This document shows, piece by piece, positions 51,128 through 59,916 of a stretch of DNA of 64,000 bases. The notes beneath the pieces were generated by a model. It was not told the DNA's origin and ran no database searches. It saw only the letters and a program-made list of their open reading frames with translations. A program made the position numbers and the translations under genes. The stretch spans positions 2,108,001-2,172,000 of the forward strand of contig OY970217.1 of the NCBI GenBank assembly GCA_963713965.1, read 5' to 3'. This DNA is from CALAGB01 sp963713965 (GTDB lineage Bacteria > Chloroflexota > Chloroflexia > Thermomicrobiales > Thermomicrobiaceae). Position 1 is the stretch's first letter, and each line of letters opens with the position of its first letter.

Positions 51128-54100
51128 CTACTCAGGGTGGGAATGAGTCTTCGTGGCGCTTTCGCTCTGGGGTGTCTCCACGCCCAGCGCCTGCGCGACG
51201 AGTTCCTCAATCGACAGCGCGGCGCCTGCTTCCCACTCAGTAGTGAAATCGGACCCATTCAAGATATTGTGTAGTGCGGCGAGCGTCGGGTCGTAGAGCT
51301 GCGCGCGATAGCCGTCCGGCAGCGGTGACCGTGCCTCGGAGCGAATAGCGCAGCCACGGCCAAGCAAGCGTGCGGCGAGCCGGCCTTCACCCCGGCTCGT
51401 CAGGATGGCCGCGATCTCCTCCAGGCAGAAGGCGGTGGTCACCGGGGCTTCGAGCTCAACCGAGAGCCGCAAGCTCTGGCGGAGCAGCTCGATCGCTCGA
51501 TCGTCGTCACCGCGATGGTGCGCGATCTCTCCCAGATTCTGCACTGCGACCGAGATGTAATGCTTGTTCTGCAAGCGTTGTGACGTCGCCAGCCCGTCCA
51601 TGAAATAGGACTCCGCCTGTTCCAGATCTTCCTGAAGGAGCGTCGTGAGTCCGAGGTTGATTTGTGCCATGGCCTGAATGTTATCGTCGCATTGCTGCTC
51701 GGCGAGTCGCAACCCGTCGAGAAAGAGCTCCGCGGCACGGCCAAGCTGGTGTTGGTTCAGCTCCTGCGCGCCAAGGTTTACCAACGCCAGCGCCATTCCC
51801 GATACATCCCGTTGCTCGCGGAAGATCTCGAGACTCTCCAGATGCAGCGCCGCCGCCGCGGCGTAGTTCCCAGTACGCCAGGCGAGCGTTCCGGCCGCGG
51901 CGAGGACCCGTGCGCGTATCGGCGTCCGGGACTGATCGGCCCTCAGCGCTCGCTCCATCCAGACCCGAGGTTCGTGAAGGTGAGTCCGCAACTCCCAATA
52001 GCGGGCAAGAGATGCGACCAGGCGCAGAGCCGCTCCCGGCTCGTGTGCCAGCAGCCAGTCGACCGAGGCGCGCAGGTTGTCGTTTTCGCGGTCGAGCCGT
52101 GCGAGCCAGTCCGGCTGCGCGGCTCCTTCGAGTCGAGATTCTGCCACTTCGCTCAGCGCGAGGTAATGATGGGCATGGCGTTCGAGCGTCGCTTCTGCGT
52201 CGTCGCCGGCCTCGAAGCGTCGCACGACATACTGGCGGATCGGTTCGAGCAGGCGATAGCGTGCCTCCTCGCGGCTCAGATCCACCAGGACCAGCGATTT
52301 CTCCACTAACGCGCTCAGGAGATCGAGCGTGGACCACTCTGGCCGATCCATATTGATCGACTCGGCGGCGTCCAGCGTCCAGCCGCCATGAAAGACCGCC
52401 AGGCGTTCAAGGAAACAACGCTCTTCGGATTTGAGGAGCGCGAAGCTCCAATCCAGAGTTGCGCTGAGGGTGCGCTGGCGATCGGGTCCGCACTGGCCTG
52501 CCGAGAGAACGCCAAGCGCATTATCGAGACGCGCGGCGAGCTGCGGCAGGGAGAGGATGTTGGTGCGCGCCGCCGCAAGCTCGAGGGCCAGCGGCAAGCC
52601 GTCCAACCGATGGCAGATCGCCGCGACCGCGACGGCGTTGTCCGCGGTCAGGGACTGATCGGCACGATGACCTCGTGCGCGATCGAAGAAGAGCCGCACC
52701 GAGTCAATCTCTGCCAGCTTCAGCAGGCTCAGGTTCGGGCCCGGAAGCGGTAAGGGTCGCACGAGCCAGCGATGCTCTCAAGGGACGCGCAACGCTTCCC
52801 GGCTGGTGGTCAGGACACGCAGGTTTGGACAGCGCGGGAGGAGCGTCTGGACGACTCCTGCGCACGCTGATATGAGATGCTCGCAGTTGTCGAGAATCAG
52901 GAGGAGCGAGCGATCGCCGAGCTGCGACGCCAGCGCGGTGAGCGCATTCTGTCCGGCTGCGCGCCGCACGGCCAACACCCCGGCGATCGTTTCGGCGACC
53001 AGTGATGGATCGGTCAGAGCCGCCAGTTCGACGAACCAGACCGGGAGGGATTCTTCGCTGAGTATGTGCCACCCAACCTCCTGGGCCAATCTGGTCTTCC
53101 CGCAGCCGCCCGTTCCCGTCAGCGTGACCAGCCGGTTGGCGCTGACCAGATTCATGACGCCAGCCACATCTCGATCCCGTCCGACAAAGCTCGTCAGGGA
53201 GTGCGGCAGATTGGTCTTCACCTCGCGAGCCGCACGCATTCCGGTCGATACCGCAGGGAGGTCCGGATCTTCCTGATTCCCCGTTTGCGGCGGATAGGAT
53301 CCGTTCTTGATCGCGTCGAAGAGCTGCCGCGTCTCTGGCTCCGGCGTCGCGTCAAGTTCGCGCTGTAGTGCCTGCGAGAGCTGTCCGTACTGGCGCAGTG
53401 CCAGGGGACGCCGGCCGGTGCGAGCATAGAGCTGCATAAGCCGGACGTGCGCCCGCTCATCACCCGGCTCGAATTCGATGATGCGTCGCAAGGCCAACAA
53501 CGCCGAAGCATGATCGCCCCGCACTTCAGAGAGGCACGCGAATTCATAAAGCAGCGTCAAGAAGGTTGACGCGAGCGACTCGCGGCGCGCGGTCGTCCAG
53601 TCTTCGTAAATATCCTCAGGGAGGAGCGGGCCGCCGTAGAGGTGTATCGCCGCCTGATAATCGGCGGGATCCCTGGAACGGCGGGCATCCCGCGCTGCGA
53701 GCTCGAATGCCTCCGCGTCGATCCAGAGGTGGTCCACCGGATAGAGGCACACTCGATCGGCCTGGCTGGTGAGTAGCAGGCTTGCATCGAGATCCAGCGC
53801 GCGGAGCTGCCGCCGCGCCAGGTGCAGTGTCTGACGCAGGTTGTTCGCGGCTGAGTCGGCAGGGGACTCGGGCCAGAGAGCTGCGCAGATCTGCTCGCGA
53901 ATCAGCATGTGTCCGGGCTCGAGCGCAAGCAGCTTGAGGAGCTGAGCAGCCCTTCGGCTTCGCTGGAACGTGAACGCCGATGCTTGCTCTCCAGTTGAGA
54001 GGTGAAATCCGCCGAGCATGGTGATCCGAAGCAACGGCGCCTCGAGGGCGGCCTCGGAACCTTCGGTATGCTGATTCGGGGGAGTGGCTCTCGAGGTCAT
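51128..54100 (-). pseudogene. BTAD/NB-ARC/TPR transcriptional activator with an in-frame stop
   Basis: Two frames in the same register, 54100-52778 and 52762-51128, are one gene of about 990 residues. The N-terminal winged helix (LLRITMLGGFHLS ... LLKLLALEPGHMLIREQICA) and BTAD domain (YEDWTTARRESLASTFLTLL, ERAHVRLMQLYARTGRRPLA) are followed by an NB-ARC ATPase: P-loop GTGGCGKTRLA, LLLILDNCEHL, LTTSREALRVP. A TGA at 52778-52780 then stands where family members have Gly (VPGE), so one change from GGA fits. The frame continues EHRWLVRPLPLPG, the ARC region and many TPR-like helices. It lies downstream of the nitroreductase and membrane-protein genes. Truncated, it would lack its sensor part. 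Confidence 0.85.
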
Positions 54101-54179
54101 CCAGCGGTCACTCGCTTGGCAAAGGAAACAGACTCGAAGTGTGAATAGTACCGAACCCAGGTTTTCCCGTCGAGAAGAT

Positions 54180-54222
54180 GGGTCCTGTCCATGTGGAGGA
54201 CGCTTCGCCCTCCACATGACCC
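54180..54222 (-). terminator. Strong bulged hairpin between membrane-protein and regulator genes
   Basis: ATGTGGAGG (54191-54199) pairs with CCTCCACAT (54209-54217), extended by GGGTC/GACCC (54180-54184, 54218-54222). It lies just after the stop at 54275 in the direction of transcription. No T-run follows on the minus strand, so it may only weaken read-through into the regulator gene. Confidence 0.55.
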
Positions 54223-54274
54223 AGATTCTTGACGCCTTACGGCCGTCGGCGAGCAAACCCACTGTCCCATAGCC

Positions 54275-54886
54275 CTAGCCAACGATGAACGTGCCGATGA
54301 CGCCGAACGCGCTCAGCATGCCGATCGTCGTCATGATCGCGACCGCTATGAGACCGGTTGCCAACCAAAGCGTGCGGCCGCGGGGGGATCTCAGCTGGAA
54401 CCAGCCGAGCGCGCCCCACAACAGACCTTCAGTAAAGAACCATGGCTCGTTGAAGAGCACGTCCTGCAGATCCGACTCGCGGACGTTTCTCGATGCCCAG
54501 AACGGCAAGTCCATGTGCAGTACGCCGGCCAGGCTGAGCAGGCGTTGAACCTCATCGATCATGGCGTGCATCACGCAGCCGACGGCAACGACCCAACAGA
54601 GCGCCAGCAAGAACTGCCGTGCTCGTTCACGTCGCCAGAGCGGGATGATCGCGATTGGCAACACGGCGCCGAGCAGGATGATGGCCGCCCCCGCGCCGTT
54701 GATCACCCGCCACTGATGCATCGAAGTTGGCGTGCCGAACATACCGATCGTGCCGCCCAGTGCGTAGTAAGCACGGTAGGCGGCGTACGCAAGCGCCCAG
54801 GCAAAGGCGACGTATGACAGCCGTGCGGTAAATCGTTGCGAGTCCGCCAGTCGGTTGTCGTGCGCTTTCAGGTACATTGAGTTCAT
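54275..54886 (-). CDS. Membrane protein, DUF3995-like, paralogue of the next gene
   Basis: 203 residues with about five spans: YVAFAWALAYAAYRAYYAL, INGAGAAIILLGAVLPIAII, QFLLALCWVVAVGCVMHAMI, FFTEGLLWGALGWFQL, LWLATGLIAVAIMTTIGM. The first span and following GGTIGMFGTPTS parallel AYAAFAWTLLFILFHVYWY and GGQIGIGDAP of the upstream gene, so both stem from one ancestor. The ATG overlaps the upstream stop by four bases. The function is unknown; the pair probably forms one complex. Confidence 0.7.
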   Translation of the reverse strand: MNSMYLKAHDNRLADSQRFTARLSYVAFAWALAYAAYRAYYALGGTIGMFGTPTSMHQWRVINGAGAAIILLGAVLPIAIIPLWRRERARQFLLALCWVVAVGCVMHAMIDEVQRLLSLAGVLHMDLPFWASRNVRESDLQDVLFNEPWFFTEGLLWGALGWFQLRSPRGRTLWLATGLIAVAIMTTIGMLSAFGVIGTFIVG

Positions 54887-55440
54887 CTCATGGTCCCTTT
54901 CCGAGTCTTTGTTCCAAGTGTCCAGGCCGCCAGGCCGAACAGGATTCCTCCCATAAGGAAGTAGGTGTCGATTGCGGCGCCTGACAACAGCGTGTATGCC
55001 GATGGATGTGCCTCTCCCAGGACCTGCTCGTATGACAGCCCGGTTAGACCGTTCGGTAGAACGCCCGTTATCCGGAGCAGAGAGTCGATATCACCCGCTC
55101 CGCCTCGCACGGTTAGCACTCCGGAGCCAAGCCAGGTCAGGGTGCGCAGTATCCATCGCGGTACGTCGCGTCCCCATGGCCGAACGAGCGCAAGCGGGAC
55201 CACCAGACCAGCGAAAAACATCGCCTTTGTTACGACGTCGAAGATCCAGCCGATCACGCTCGACGGTGGACCAGGGATCGACTTGGGCGCGTCACCGATA
55301 CCAATCTGGCCCCCCGAATACCAGTAGACGTGGAAGAGGATGAACAGGAGCGTCCATGCGAAGGCGGCGTACGCCGGCCACGACGCTCGTTGCGGACGCA
55401 ATCCGGACACTCTTGCCGTTGTTGTAGTCGCGTTAATCAT
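54883..55440 (-). CDS. Membrane protein, DUF3995-like
   Basis: 185 residues from ATG 55440 (AAAAGGGAA upstream); an alternative ATG at 55464 overlaps the nitroreductase stop. About five spans: AYAAFAWTLLFILFHVYWYS, VTKAMFFAGLVVPLALVRPW, ILRTLTWLGSGVLTVRGG, TYFLMGGILFGLAAWTL. It resembles the next gene in its first half (GGQIGIGD). Its stop overlaps the next start (ATGA). It follows the nitroreductase gene by 20 bases, so all three are one operon. Confidence 0.7.
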   Translation of the reverse strand: MINATTTTARVSGLRPQRASWPAYAAFAWTLLFILFHVYWYSGGQIGIGDAPKSIPGPPSSVIGWIFDVVTKAMFFAGLVVPLALVRPWGRDVPRWILRTLTWLGSGVLTVRGGAGDIDSLLRITGVLPNGLTGLSYEQVLGEAHPSAYTLLSGAAIDTYFLMGGILFGLAAWTLGTKTRKGTMR

Positions 55441-55460
55441 GTCGTGTTCCCTTTTCGAGC

Positions 55461-56105
55461 TCATGCCGCCGCGTTCATGTGGGTCGGCATCAGTGAAATC
55501 GCGATACCCTGCGGCATCGGATTCGTCGCAATGCCGGGTTGGGCTGTTCGGACCGGTCGCAGGATGACGACGGGGATCTCTCGACCGGTACGCCGCTGAT
55601 AGCCAGCGGCTACCGGATACTGCTGGAGGACGCCCTGCCACAGCCGCGCACGTTCGCTTCGGTCCGCGCTGCGGGCCAGCATCGTTCTGGTGGTGCCGCC
55701 CTGTTGGATGCGAACGCGTGGGTTGGATTGCAGGTTCAGGTACCAGGCCGGGTGATGTGGCGCGCCCCCGGCGGACGCAATCAGCACGAGATTGTCGCCG
55801 TCACGCAGATAGGAGACCGGACGGGTTCTGGCCTGTCCGGTCTTGCGTCCGGTAGTCGTCAAGAGCAGGACGGGACCTCCGCGGAGCTTGCCGCCGATCC
55901 TCCCACTGGTGCGGACATACAGTGTGCGGTGCAGTGTCCCGGTAACCCGTAACGCGGCATGCAGTCCGCGCGGGCTGCGTGCGTTGGGGCGGGACTGCTC
56001 CCACATCCGCCGGCTGATCGTGTCGATAACCGCTCGCCCGACCAACACACTCTCTCGAAAGATGCTCACCGCTACTTGACCGTTGGTCCGGATCGCCGGA
56101 TTCAT
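55461..56105 (-). CDS. Deazaflavin/F420-type nitroreductase family protein
   Basis: A 214-residue split-barrel protein of the DDN (PF04075-type) family. Markers are GGPVLLLTTTGRKTGQARTRP, VLIASAGGAPHHPAWYLNLQ, NPRVRIQQGGTTRTMLARSA and a C-terminal REIPVVILRPV. Most relatives bind F420H2 or FMN and reduce quinones or nitro compounds at the membrane side. The N-terminal 50 residues (FRESVLVGRAVIDTISRRMW) are extra and amphipathic. AGGAG is five bases before ATG 56105. It is the first gene of the operon with two membrane proteins. Confidence 0.82.
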   Translation of the reverse strand: MNPAIRTNGQVAVSIFRESVLVGRAVIDTISRRMWEQSRPNARSPRGLHAALRVTGTLHRTLYVRTSGRIGGKLRGGPVLLLTTTGRKTGQARTRPVSYLRDGDNLVLIASAGGAPHHPAWYLNLQSNPRVRIQQGGTTRTMLARSADRSERARLWQGVLQQYPVAAGYQRRTGREIPVVILRPVRTAQPGIATNPMPQGIAISLMPTHMNAAA

Positions 56106-56361
56106 GTCGACTCCTCATGAGCGAAAACCAGGTCTTGGCCACTGTTTGGCCTCCACTCACGATGATGTCAGTCGAGAGGGTGTTGCCGCGTCTGGCGAAG
56201 GTCGCGACGACGTACGACTTGAGGCGTATTTCTCGGGTTTGAGGGTCAGACTTGAGGGAGATGCCAGACGTGCCAAGGAGGATTTGTCGCCGGTTCTATG
56301 GGGGTTGATCACATAGTTGGGTGTCTAATAATGGCCGTCAGTCCCTCATCGTGCGAGAAGG
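56106..56361. other. Intergenic region before the nitroreductase operon
   Basis: About 255 bases holding the promoter of the 56105 operon and the end of the two-component regulator gene. Nothing else recognised. Confidence 0.4.
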
Positions 56362-57024
56362 TTAGTCGCCGGGGCGGACCAAGTGGTGCTCGTAGGACCA
56401 GACAACTGCCTGGACTCGATCGCGCAGTCCGAGCTTGCTGAGGATGCGGCCGACGTGGGTCTTGACCGTCCCCTCCGCCAGGAAGAGATGGTCGGCAATC
56501 TCGGCGTTGGAGGATCCACGTGCGACCTCGCGCAACACGTCTCGCTCCCGTTCGGTGAGGTCGGCCAGCGGATCTTCATCGTCTTCCGGGGCGGGTAAGG
56601 TCGTGGCGACGTGGTCGAGCAGTCGCCGCGTGGTCGACGGCGCGATGACGGCGTCGCCCTGCTGGACAGTACGGATGGCTGCCAGCAGATCTTCCGGAGG
56701 CGCGTCCTTGAGCAGGAAGCCGCTCGCACCGGCACGCAAGGCGGCGAAAGCGTATTCGTCCAGATCGAACGTGGTGAGCACGATGACGCTCGGCGCCGTT
56801 CCCGGACGTGCCAGAAGCTGCCGCGTCGCCTCCACGCCGTCCATCCTGGGCATGCGTATGTCCATGATGACCACGTCGGCGGGTGTGCTGGCCAAGCGTG
56901 CAAGAGCCTCGGCGCCGTCGATGGCCTCGCCGACGATCTGCATGTCGTCCTGCGCGGCGATGACCATGGCGAATCCGGCGCGAACCATGGCCTGATCGTC
57001 GACCAGGAAGACGCGAATGCTCAT
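56362..57024 (-). CDS. NarL/FixJ-family response regulator
   Basis: 220 residues. Receiver: RVFLVDDQAMVRAGFAMVI, phospho-Asp in DVVIMDIRMPRMDGVEATRQ, SVIVLTTFDLDEYAF, Lys in GFLLKDAPPEDLL. LuxR-type DNA-binding helix-turn-helix: LTERERDVLREVARGSSNAE, IADHLFLAEGTVKTHVGRIL. The ATG overlaps the kinase stop by four bases, so both are made together. Target genes are unknown; a palindrome at 58350, upstream of the kinase, may be its own operator. Confidence 0.93.
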   Translation of the reverse strand: MSIRVFLVDDQAMVRAGFAMVIAAQDDMQIVGEAIDGAEALARLASTPADVVIMDIRMPRMDGVEATRQLLARPGTAPSVIVLTTFDLDEYAFAALRAGASGFLLKDAPPEDLLAAIRTVQQGDAVIAPSTTRRLLDHVATTLPAPEDDEDPLADLTERERDVLREVARGSSNAEIADHLFLAEGTVKTHVGRILSKLGLRDRVQAVVWSYEHHLVRPGD

Positions 57025-58298
57025 GCGGGCGCTCCTGCAACTGCCGTGCGATGCGGAATCCAGGCTCGGACCATGAATCCACCCTCCGGCCCTGGACCCG
57101 CTACGATCGATCCACCGATCAAGGCAAGCCGCTCGCGCATTCCGATCAAGCCATGCCCTTTTCCGTCACTCTGCGTGGGGCCGGGTCCGTTATCAAGCAC
57201 CACAAGCGTCAGCCCTTCTTCGGACCAGTCGAACCGGACTGCGGCTACGGCGCCGAGCCCCGCGTGCTTCAGCGTATTCGTCAGGGCCTCCTGCACTAGC
57301 CGGTAGATGACCAGCTCGGCGGATGGACCGAGCGGGAACGAGGAGCCATGCTCCGAGAAGTCAACCGAGAGTCCGCTGGCGCGCACGCGATCGAGCATTT
57401 CCGGCAATTCACGCAGCGTCGGTTGCGGATCCCAAGTCTCTCTAGAAGGTGGCGAGGTGTCGGGCCGCAGGACGTCGAGCAGTCCGCGGGTATCGGCCAA
57501 CGCTTCCCGTCCCGCCCGCGCGATCGTCTCAAGCACTTGGGCCGCCCGTGCGGGATCGGAGCGCGCGGCGTATTGGCCACCCTGAGCCTGACTGACGATC
57601 ACGGCCAACGAATGCGCGATGACGTCGTGCATCTCCCGCGCGATGCGGGCACGCTCATCCAGCACCGCGCGCTGTGCCCGTTCCTCGCGCTCCGCCTCGG
57701 CGCGCGCGGCGCGCTCTTCCAGGGTGCCGACGTAGACCATCTGGGCACGGCGGACCAATGCCAGGCTCCAGGCCGCCAGCGCCACGCCGAAGAACGTGCC
57801 AAAGAGCTCGATAACCGGCACCTGTCCATTCGCCTGCTGCCCGTTGTGCGCCACCTGGGCCGTCACGACGCCCGCGCCGATCGCCCCGATCGCGAGTCCA
57901 ATCACCGCTGCCGCGCGCTTGCCATAGGCGCAGTAGGCATAGAGGGAGAAGAGGAAGATCGTCAGGGACGGTAGGGTCGGTGGAGCTCCAGGTAGCGCCG
58001 CCTGCACCAGCGACATCACGCTCACGGCGGCGAATGACCAATCCGGTGAGGAACGCCGGAACACGAGCGCGATAGGCTGTCCGATGACGCTCACGGTCAG
58101 CACCGCGGCGAGCCAGATCGCCAGGTTGTCGGGTGGTCGTGTTGCATCGAAGATGACGTAGAGAGACCAGGCGCAGAAGAGGACGGCGACGGCCAACGCG
58201 AGCAGGATGTCCATCGCCAACGGGCGCTCACTGAACCGCTGAATGGCCGCCTCGACGCGACGTCGTCCGTTTCGCCAGCGTGTGTTGTTTATCACCAT
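57021..58298 (-). CDS. DesK/NarX-like sensor histidine kinase
   Basis: 425 residues. The N-terminal membrane part has about six spans (LLALAVAVLFCAWSLYVIFD; AVLTVSVIGQPIALVFRR; FAAVSVMSLVQAALPG and so on). Then a coiled linker (LEERAARAEAEREERAQRAV), the HisKA_3 phospho-His in RIAREMHDVIAHSLAVIVS and the ATPase end VLDNGPGP then KGHGLIGMRERLALIGG. Its spans suggest membrane-state sensing, as in DesK. The start ATG 58298 has only a weak binding site; alternatives downstream (MDILLALAVAV) exist. It is co-transcribed with the regulator. Confidence 0.9.
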   Translation of the reverse strand: MVINNTRWRNGRRRVEAAIQRFSERPLAMDILLALAVAVLFCAWSLYVIFDATRPPDNLAIWLAAVLTVSVIGQPIALVFRRSSPDWSFAAVSVMSLVQAALPGAPPTLPSLTIFLFSLYAYCAYGKRAAAVIGLAIGAIGAGVVTAQVAHNGQQANGQVPVIELFGTFFGVALAAWSLALVRRAQMVYVGTLEERAARAEAEREERAQRAVLDERARIAREMHDVIAHSLAVIVSQAQGGQYAARSDPARAAQVLETIARAGREALADTRGLLDVLRPDTSPPSRETWDPQPTLRELPEMLDRVRASGLSVDFSEHGSSFPLGPSAELVIYRLVQEALTNTLKHAGLGAVAAVRFDWSEEGLTLVVLDNGPGPTQSDGKGHGLIGMRERLALIGGSIVAGPGPEGGFMVRAWIPHRTAVAGAPA

Positions 58299-58349
58299 TG
58301 GTACACCGTCGCGCTCAATCTGGGGTTCGGTCGGGGCGGCTTGACTCGT

Positions 58350-58365
58350 CTGTCAGCGCTGACAG
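58350..58365. promoter_or_regulatory. 16-bp perfect palindrome upstream of the kinase gene
   Basis: CTGTCAGC-GCTGACAG at 58350-58365, 52 bases before the kinase start, followed by more TGACAG/GACAG half-sites. It is a good candidate operator for the LuxR-type regulator. Confidence 0.6.
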
Positions 58366-58547
58366 CAAGAACAGAGCCGACAGAACAAGTCAAACGCAGA
58401 TGAACATACAAAGCGAGCGATGATTCGCCCAGACACGTCGACTGAGATGTCTGCGGCGTCCTGATCGCACAACGCGATGGCGTAGTCGAGGTCCTGGTCG
58501 AGAAAGTCTTCGTCGTCACCATCGTTGTCGAGACTTTGGGCCGTCAA
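58353..58547 (-). pseudogene. Fragment resembling ArsC arsenate reductase
   Basis: The minus-strand frame beginning at TTG 58547 reads DDEDFLDQDLDYAIALCDQD then AADISVDVSG. This matches the centre of the ArsC in the same window, DEFLDQHFDYVITLCDQA, but the catalytic N-terminus (CTHNSARS) is missing and the remainder is unlike ArsC. It is directly after the MFS gene (stop 58544). It looks like a decayed or duplicated arsC piece. Confidence 0.5.
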
Positions 58548-59827
58548 CTCATGGACTTCCCGGCCGTCGTCGTATCGGTCCTCGTGGCCGCGCCAGAAAG
58601 GATGTGGGAGCGGATTTGCAGCGCGGCCAATGTCGCGAGCATCGAGGCAAACATGAGGGTCCAGAAGACCGGCGTATAACTGCCGAAGGCGCTGAAGATG
58701 AGGCCAGCCACGAAAGGGCCAAGCGCGCGAGCGACGGTGACCCAGAGCGCCAGCACCCCGGCGATGCTCCCGTAGTTGGCTGGGCCATAGAGCTCAGCCA
58801 CCAGGGCTGCTCGAGCGGGTGTGATCGCGCCGAACCCCGCGCCGAAGAGGGCCACAAACGCGAAGATGCTGATCGTGCTGTGCCACAGCAGTAGCACCCC
58901 GATCGAGAGCGCCTGCAACAAGAAGATCAAGGCGGTGACGTAGCGGCGATCAATTCGCCCGCCGAGCGGCGTGAAGATCAATCGGCCTGGCAGCGCGAAG
59001 AGGCCGACGAGGCCGGCAACCGAGGCGGCAAAGCCGGAGCTGTAGCCACGGTCGGTCAAATAGGGGATCAGGTGGACCGTTACGGCTACCGAGGTAAACA
59101 TGACCAGAGAGAATGAGCCGGTCAACCACCAGAACGCGGGGTCACGCACCGCCTGGGGCACGGTTGCGCTCGGGGCGATCACGCTCGCCCGCGCGCGTTC
59201 CTCTCGTATGCCACCGTCCGGCTCGAGACCCAGATCGCGTGGATGACGACGTAGCAGAAGCACGTCAATCGGGAGCGTGCCGACCAGAAGCACCGCCGCC
59301 AGAATCAGCAGGGCTTCGCGCCAGCCGTAATTCCGCGCTAGCCAGCCAGCCAGCGGCAGATAGATCACGCTGGCGAAGCCTCCGATAAAGGTCAAGAGCG
59401 TCAGCGCACGACTGCGCTGCTGATTGAACCATTGCGCCACCACAAAAAAGGCAGGCTCATACAGGACAGTCGCCATGACCACCCCGATGCCGATCCAGAT
59501 TGCGTAGAAGACGAGAAGATTGTGGACTGTGGCCCAAGCCACCAGTAGAAGGGCGCCGGCCACTGAGCCGAGACTCATCAGCAGTCGAGGCCCGCGCCAA
59601 TCGAGCCAGCGGCCGACTGGGATTGCCGCGAAACCGGAGAGCAAAAGCGCCAGTGAATAGGCGCCGGTCAGTTCAGCGGTCGACCAACCCAACGTCTCGT
59701 GCATCGGATTGAGAAACACCGAGAATGAATAATAGAGGATGCCCCACGCGGTCACTTCAGCCGCCGACAGCCCCAGGAGCATCCGCCACCCGTAGTAAAT
59801 CGATCGTCGACGTCTGAGATTTGTCAC
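58544..59827 (-). CDS. MFS transporter in the arsenic island
   Basis: 427 residues from GTG 59827 (GGAGG five bases upstream). Twelve spans. SIYYGWRMLLGLSAAEVTAWG and GWSTAELTGAYSLALLLSGF are the monocarboxylate/oxalate-formate (MCT) group. The loop PVGRWLDWRGPRLLM is MFS motif A; FGAGFGAITPARAALVAELYG lies in the second half. It follows the flavoprotein gene on the same strand and is separated by a long hairpin. MFS genes in ars clusters can export organoarsenicals or arsenylated metabolites; that role here is inferred from position only. Confidence 0.85.
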   Translation of the reverse strand: MTNLRRRRSIYYGWRMLLGLSAAEVTAWGILYYSFSVFLNPMHETLGWSTAELTGAYSLALLLSGFAAIPVGRWLDWRGPRLLMSLGSVAGALLLVAWATVHNLLVFYAIWIGIGVVMATVLYEPAFFVVAQWFNQQRSRALTLLTFIGGFASVIYLPLAGWLARNYGWREALLILAAVLLVGTLPIDVLLLRRHPRDLGLEPDGGIREERARASVIAPSATVPQAVRDPAFWWLTGSFSLVMFTSVAVTVHLIPYLTDRGYSSGFAASVAGLVGLFALPGRLIFTPLGGRIDRRYVTALIFLLQALSIGVLLLWHSTISIFAFVALFGAGFGAITPARAALVAELYGPANYGSIAGVLALWVTVARALGPFVAGLIFSAFGSYTPVFWTLMFASMLATLAALQIRSHILSGAATRTDTTTAGKSMS

Positions 59828-59848
59828 GCACCCTCCTCTCCCAGTCAC

Positions 59849-59882
59849 GCAAGCTCACCCGCGGCGCCGCGCGTGAGCTTGC
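59849..59882 (-). terminator. Long hairpin between flavoprotein and MFS genes
   Basis: GCAAGCTCAC (59849-59858) pairs with GTGAGCTTGC (59873-59882). The 14-base centre CCGCGGCGCCGCGC is itself nearly palindromic, so the stem may be 16 bp. There is no T-run on the minus strand. It may attenuate the MFS gene or stabilise the upstream message. Confidence 0.55.
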
Positions 59883-59916
59883 AATCCGGCTTACTAGTGG
59901 TTCTTCGATGTGAACG

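Noticed and set aside
51664..52356. 230-residue plus-strand frame opposite the BTAD regulator
   Set aside because: It is antisense to coherent TPR/NB-ARC sequence, Arg/Pro-rich, with no family pattern.
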